This document shows positions 59,042-64,000 of a DNA stretch of 64,000 nt, piece after piece (within the stretch, counting starts at the first letter, position 1; every line of letters starts with the position of its first letter). The DNA is from Didymella arachidicola (taxonomy: Eukaryota; Ascomycota; Dothideomycetes; Pleosporales; Didymellaceae). The notes beneath the pieces were generated by a model. That model made no database searches and was not told the origin of the DNA. It was given only the letters and a program-made list of their open reading frames with translations. The position numbers were made by a program, and so were the translations under genes. The stretch is from positions 992,001 to 1,056,000 of the forward strand of contig CM049995.1 of assembly GCA_016630955.3 (NCBI GenBank), read 5' to 3'.

Positions 59042-60564
59042 TTTCAACCAACAACAAGCAAACTTAAGGTCAAAAACAGAACTCGCTCTTTAATTCGGTA
59101 AGCTAGAGCATGAGATAGTCATCCCATAGTAGTCGATGTAGATATATGGTCTGGATGTCTGTGCTTGTGTCTGACAGACATAGTCGTGTGGTAAGACAGA
59201 TGACAAAGAATGCATATACTGTATGCAATAGGCCTTTGCAGAATGCAGTGCGCAGTGCATTGTGCAGAAAACAACCTTGTCCTGTGGCTTGTCTTCAGGA
59301 GGTTTATACTCGGGTCCGCTAACAGGACAGGCAGACTCTGGCACTTAGCCAGGGCAACGGATTATGTCGGTCATTAGCATGGAACTTTATCGCCGAAAGT
59401 GCACTGCGCTGGCCTGGGGGAAAGTGGCTCGCTCCGGTCATGATCGCGTGTAACGGAATTAAGTCAAATGCAAATTTTAGAATTGCACTCTAATCCTCAA
59501 AAACGACCGCACGTCTCGGGATTATGTAGATGCAGATTTTATCGTTGCACTCTGATCCCTGCGATAACCAATACTTCTGAAACAGTCGTTACGTGTAACG
59601 GAATAAGGAGTCAAAATACGGAATACTTCGTTCGACCTTCTGAATGCAATTCTTGGGATTGCACAATGGTCTTGGCAAAATCTGTCAAGTCGAGAATAGT
59701 CATAGCGCGTAACGAAATCAGAGAGAGCAACCTCGCAAAATACAATGTCAAATGCGGAATGCAGCGTTATACTCCGGTCTCGGCGACAGCTGCTCACTCC
59801 TTACACAGTAAACTCCGGTCCCAGCAAAAAGAGCTTCACCCGAAATGGATCATCGAGCAATACGGAGTTAATGGCAGAAATCAAGGGAGAGCCCCCTAGT
59901 CATGTCACGTTTTGCGACACTTTGAAACTGCGTCATGAAGCTTTTGCTCAAAGATTGAACAGAGATAAGAGTCGGGACCTCGTCATATTGTGCAGCCGTG
60001 TTGATGTTAGGTTGTTCATACGGCGAAAAGCCGCAAGAATCGCGGCCAGCAGACTCAGTGTAGACATCCGCTAATTGTGCAACCCGTCCACGAGTGCGTG
60101 GGTACCTATCGGGAGTGGCGTAAAATTGCACACTAGTAAAGGGACTGGGAATGATTTCATTGCAGGGATATGTCACACAATCAACGTGCTCTGCAGTGCC
60201 TGCTACCTGCCCTGCGTACGGCCCGCGAGTTTTCTTTACGCCAATGTGCGCTAGGGAAGTGGGTCGTCTACCGTGCGCACCCCGTGTTGTTTTTTGCATT
60301 GCTTTCGTTAGTGACTTTTTGTACATACGTACATTGTCACAGCGCGGTTCGCTCCTATACAGACATGGATCGTCTTGAAAACTAACAGACCAACCAGACC
60401 GATCCATTTTAGTAAACTACGCACGAAGGGCCCACACAACCAAACAGCCTCCCTTGGCTGCCATCCATCTGCTACTATGGTTTTCTTCTCCCGGTCTATT
60501 CACAGCGTCTATACTCCCGCGTTGACTTGGGCTAGATGGAAGCGGCAGCTCAACTTTTGCACTT
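59042..60564. promoter_or_regulatory. MFS upstream region and PKS 3' flank
   Basis: 1.5 kb of AT-rich sequence with several diverged repeats (59447-59760, listed separately). I see no regulator gene. Short ORFs at 59468-60407 lie across the repeats and are not protein-like. Confidence 0.45.
59447..59760. repeat. Diverged repeats upstream of the MFS gene
   Basis: CGTGTAACGGAAT occurs exactly at 59447-59459 and 59592-59604, with a weaker copy GCGTAACGAAAT near 59706. A 29-bp block (ATGCAAATTTTA...TTGCACTCTAATCC) at 59468-59496 recurs at 59530-59558 with 24 of 29 matches; a partial copy (ATGCAATTCTTGGGATTGCAC) lies at about 59643. The order is only partly preserved, so this may be a decayed repeat or a set of regulatory sites. 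Confidence 0.7.
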
Positions 60565-63500
60565 TTACTCGCTAGCTTCCAACATTAGACTCGCTGTCTT
60601 CAGCTGCACCGAGACTTGTTCAACCTATGCGTTGTTAGTACAGAACCTGAGAGAGGGAAAGGGGCAAATACATTTCCAGGAGAGAAGAGATCAAAGTGGT
60701 TCCCGCTCACGTCCAGTATAGGTACCGGCTTACCCAGGAGTTCTTCCCATACTTTCACACTTTCCAGGCGGGTCTGCTCATCACTCAGCCATGGATACTT
60801 CACACCGCACAAGCCCTCGGCATCAAAAACCTCCTTGCACTTCATCATCACGCATCGGAGATCCTTGAAAGTACCAGACCGCATTTGAGTGCGTGGGTCA
60901 TATTCCCCTAGTAGATTGGCGTTGCGCTGGAATTGAGCCTCGATGGAGAGAAGAGTGCGGCGCGTAGCCGGTGATTGCCCGGACATGCCTCCGCAAATGT
61001 GCGAGACTATGGCTTGTGGGAGAGGTTCGTGTGAGACAGGCGGCGGCGAGTCGATGAGGATAACTCCCCGGACAGATGTGTTGCTGCGTTGACAAAGCTG
61101 GCGTGATACCTCGTATGCGAGGACTCCCCCGAAAGACCAACCTGCTTCAAGTCAGATAAATGTTCCCTAATCACCCAGTATGAAAGTGTAATTAGGGGAA
61201 GAAGATGGTGCGGTCTGGTGTGTGGAAACTTACCGCCAAGCATGATCTCGTCTTTTTGGGTCAAACCAAGCCGGTCGATGTATCTTGAGGCAAGCTCCTC
61301 CAATGTGGTGATTGAGACATCGATAGCAGAGAAGTCAATGCTGGAAATACCGTAGACATCCCGATCTAGTCCAAGGAGGCGTGAGTACTGGTTGCAGAGG
61401 CCGCTGCCGTCGTGGAATAGATAAAGAGACGTCTTTCTGTTCATCCTGTCGCCATGCTTATGAAGAGGCATAAGGATTGTGTTTTGTTCGAGGATTGTGT
61501 GATGATGGTCTCTTCCCAGCGGCTCCTGCTGCTTGAGAGGTTCTGGCCCGTCTGCGACAATAGTCCCTTCAAACTCCCTGACGCTAAGTTCAGAGATATC
61601 GACATTGTCTAAATGAATTCCAAACGTGTGATTCAAACCGCTGACCAACTCAATCGACAAGAGTGAGTCTACGCCAAGGGAAGCAAGCGTGATGTCTTTA
61701 TCCATATCGTGCAGTGAGAAACCGCACACCTCTTGGAAGAAGTCATTGACTCGTGCAAGATTGTTCGGAGTGACACTACCTTCGCTCGCCGGTTTGGATG
61801 GACTCATAGACAGGTCGGGCACTTGTTCGACTGGGGGCGTGTCACCGCCTTGCCGTGCGTTAGCGTTGCTGAGAGCATCTTCCATTTGGCCCACAGTCTC
61901 GCAATGCACGAAATCAGATCCACCAAGGCCCAGCGCTGGAAACTGGCGCTGAAGTGCTGTCGTCAATTCGATGGTTAGTAGAGAGTCTACCCCCATATCT
62001 GCGAGGCATGTACTAGCCTGAAGGTCCGCTTCTGCTATTCCACAGACTTCTGAGACGGTGCTATAGAGCATCGATCTGACATTTTCATGACCGAAATCTC
62101 TGGCTGCCGCCGCTTTCTTGATTGCTTTTGTGGGGATTAGGTTCTGATCATTATAAATGACCCCTTTAGGATCCCTGACTCCCACTTTTCGAGTAGAGTT
62201 TGCCAACAAGTCTTGTGAGCGCTTTGTTGAAGGTGAGATGGCACGAGTCAGGTGTGCTTGGAAGGATTTCAGCCGTAGTCGCTTGAAGTGCATCCCTTCG
62301 ACACATGCTAGGACTGAACCATCCTTGTCCAAGGCGTACGCATCCCCAATAATGGAGTCGCCAAAGCACTCCACAAGCCCGCAATAAAGCTCCATCTCGC
62401 GGCCGTACAGGGCTTGATCTGCCAATTCAGGCCCTGCTGGCACGGTGACCCGCTCGACCTTGATGCAAATGCATGCCTCGTCTTTGTTGACCTTGCTATT
62501 GGCAATAAATCCGGCAGCGTGGAGAAGAGTGTCTGTAAAGGCGGGTGGGCATTTGAATCCGGCGAGACCGGAGCTGGGAATCTGAAAAGTTCCAACACCT
62601 TCGAGACCTGAAGAAGCGATACTCAGCTGTTTGATGGTGACGTATGGGCCCGAGTAGGCAACTACACGGGGAAAAATGACGTCGTAGAGAACTCGGGTGG
62701 AGAAGCGGTCTACAAAGCTTACAGACTCTTTTTGGCGCTTGATGTACGATGTCCGACGAGCAAAATCTTGGACAATGTCTCCATCTGTGGTCTTTGCTAC
62801 GATGCCAGTCGAGTATACACTATCTCCTTCAAACACTTGAAAATATGCGGCATCTGTTGTGACTTTCGTGTGGAGATCCACGCCGCTTTTGCTTTCGGAA
62901 TAAACAAGAGGCTTTTCGAAGGTGAGGTCTACCAGAGTTTGAAACCGTCCTTGTTGCGGTTTGGTCAAATGGAGAGCTTCAAGAGCAAGCTCAATGTAAA
63001 CGGATGCTGGACACAAAGCGGCACCTCCCACGTTGTGAGCTTTGATAAACTCTGCAAGCGCCGAAACCTTGGATGTAAAAATTGGCCCACTCGAGGATGT
63101 GCTCCGTGAGCCATCGAGAAATCTCCAGACGGGAGCTGGTGGCGATTGGCCGTGTTTGAGCGTGCGAGATGCTGTCTCCGCAAAGGGCACAACGAAAGTT
63201 GCCGGTGTAAGTGGGTATCGAGGAAGGTCAGTGAGAAAGGTCACGTCAAGGCCTTCGTAAACCTTACGCCACCGTACTGGTACTCCTCGCAGGAACAATG
63301 AGCTCAGGGTCGAAGATATGGTGGCCCATGGGTTCGCTTTGGGCGTCAAAGAAGGGAGATAAGTCGCGTTAGTCCGTTGCAAAGTAGCCTTGATGAGAGG
63401 TAAAGCTTAGAAATAATCAGCTTTGACTCAGAGGGAGCAAATGGAGTGGAAAAACTTACTTATAGGGGAAGGTCCAACCTCAATGATGACTAAATGTTTC

Positions 63501-64000
63501 TCGCCAGCCACACCAGGGATGGCCTCGGCCGCACGGATAAACTCCACAGGCTGCCTCGTATGTCCAATGAAATTCTCAATGCAGAAGTCACCCTTCTGTG
63601 TTATCCTACCCAAGTAGCTCGATGCCAAAGGGATCTTAGGAGAGTTGATGGTGACAGTATCCAGTACCTGTGCAAAAGGCTTCAAGATTGGGTCTAAGGC
63701 TGGTGAATGGAACCCGAATGGCACATCCAATAATTTTGCTTTGTGTCCCGAAGACTTGCAGAAATTGACAAATCGGGTCAAAGGTGCTAGCGGTCCAGCA
63801 ACAACGCAGTCAGTGGTACTGTTCTTGCAGGCGATGACGAGATCTTCGAAGTCTTTTATCAGGCCCTCGGCTTTAGAAGGCGCAATGTTGCATGCCACCA
63901 TCCCAGTGCTGTCTGGTTGGCACAATTCAGCCATCAAGTCGGCTCTTCTGGCAACCAGGAGCAACGTGTCGCGGAGAGAGAGAACGCCAGCAATGGCTAA
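60565..64000 (-). CDS. Non-reducing polyketide synthase, 3' part (AT-PT-ACP-ACP-TE), cut by window edge
   Basis: Exons complement(60565..60624, 60672..61141, 61234..63405, 63460..>64000) give 1080 residues, open at the right edge. Order by residue of the fragment: C-terminal half of the acyltransferase (1-190, with FGFHSPALDPIL and IIEVGPSPI); product-template domain from ~270 with catalytic His (KAHNVGGAALCP, ~304) and Asp (FTDTLLHAAGF, ~472); ACP1 (MGVDSLLTIEL, Ser ~655); ACP2 (LGVDSLLSIEL, Ser ~761); thioesterase/Claisen cyclase from ~840 (GWSFGGVLAYE, Ser ~907; GNHFDLFSPGN). SAT, KS and the AT active-site Ser lie beyond 64000. A 47-nt final intron with a TACTAAC branch point joins FSPGN to VEQVSVQLKTASLMLEASE, typical of PKS C-termini. 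Such enzymes fold malonyl units into aromatic products (melanin precursors, naphthopyrones, perylenequinones). Product unknown. Confidence 0.93.

Noticed and set aside
1..64000. tRNA, rRNA or CRISPR elements
   Set aside because: I looked for B-box-like sequences and regular repeat-spacer patterns and found none. This is eukaryotic DNA and CRISPR is not expected. A tRNA scan would be decisive but could not be run.

Overview
The window is nuclear DNA of a filamentous ascomycete (Pezizomycotina). The genes are split by short introns of about 45-60 nt with GTAAGT/GTACGT/GTATGT donors and CTAAC-like branch points. The gene set is typical of moulds: a two-subunit ATP-citrate lyase, a Cot1-type NDR kinase, an ascomycete laccase ending in DSGI, and a non-reducing polyketide synthase (NR-PKS). 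A Dothideomycete is my best guess, but that is inference from gene style only. All exon coordinates were worked out by eye from reading frames, splice signals and family conservation.

Layout. 0.6-3.6 kb: phospholipid methyltransferase (opi3) and an Aa_trans amino acid permease. 4.9-8.0 kb: an SCYL2-type pseudokinase, divergent from the RNA polymerase subunit RPB12. 9.5-15.95 kb: NDR kinase cot1 and a large coiled-coil protein. 17-21.9 kb: the ESCRT-I subunit VPS37, an orphan protein, a GliT-like flavin disulfide oxidoreductase and a KIN17-like zinc finger protein. 22.2-24.2 kb: a FAT1-type very-long-chain acyl-CoA synthetase. 25.1-27.9 kb: poorly conserved ORFs, one with half of an RNase III-like domain. 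28.6-33.9 kb: acl2 and acl1, divergently transcribed. 35-38.5 kb: a small orphan and a membrane-anchored histidine-phosphatase-fold protein lacking its catalytic histidines. 39.4-46.8 kb: a WDR48-like deubiquitinase cofactor, a small orphan, a WRAP53/SWT21-like WD protein and the mitochondrial S-adenosylmethionine carrier. 46.8-50.6 kb is gene-poor.

50.6-64 kb looks like accessory, secretion and secondary-metabolism territory: a threonine-rich secreted protein, a laccase, a 14-TM-type MFS exporter and the 3' half of an NR-PKS (AT-PT-ACP-ACP-TE) running off the right edge. An NR-PKS makes an aromatic polyketide, a laccase can couple or polymerise phenols, and a DHA14 pump can export the product. 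Together they suggest the left flank of a pigment or toxin gene cluster whose remaining genes lie beyond base 64000.

The left three quarters is ordinary housekeeping sequence. The points most worth a second look are the PKS/laccase/MFS group with diverged repeats between MFS and PKS, the pseudo-phosphatase, the RNase III remnant, and several micro-exons that automatic annotation would probably miss.
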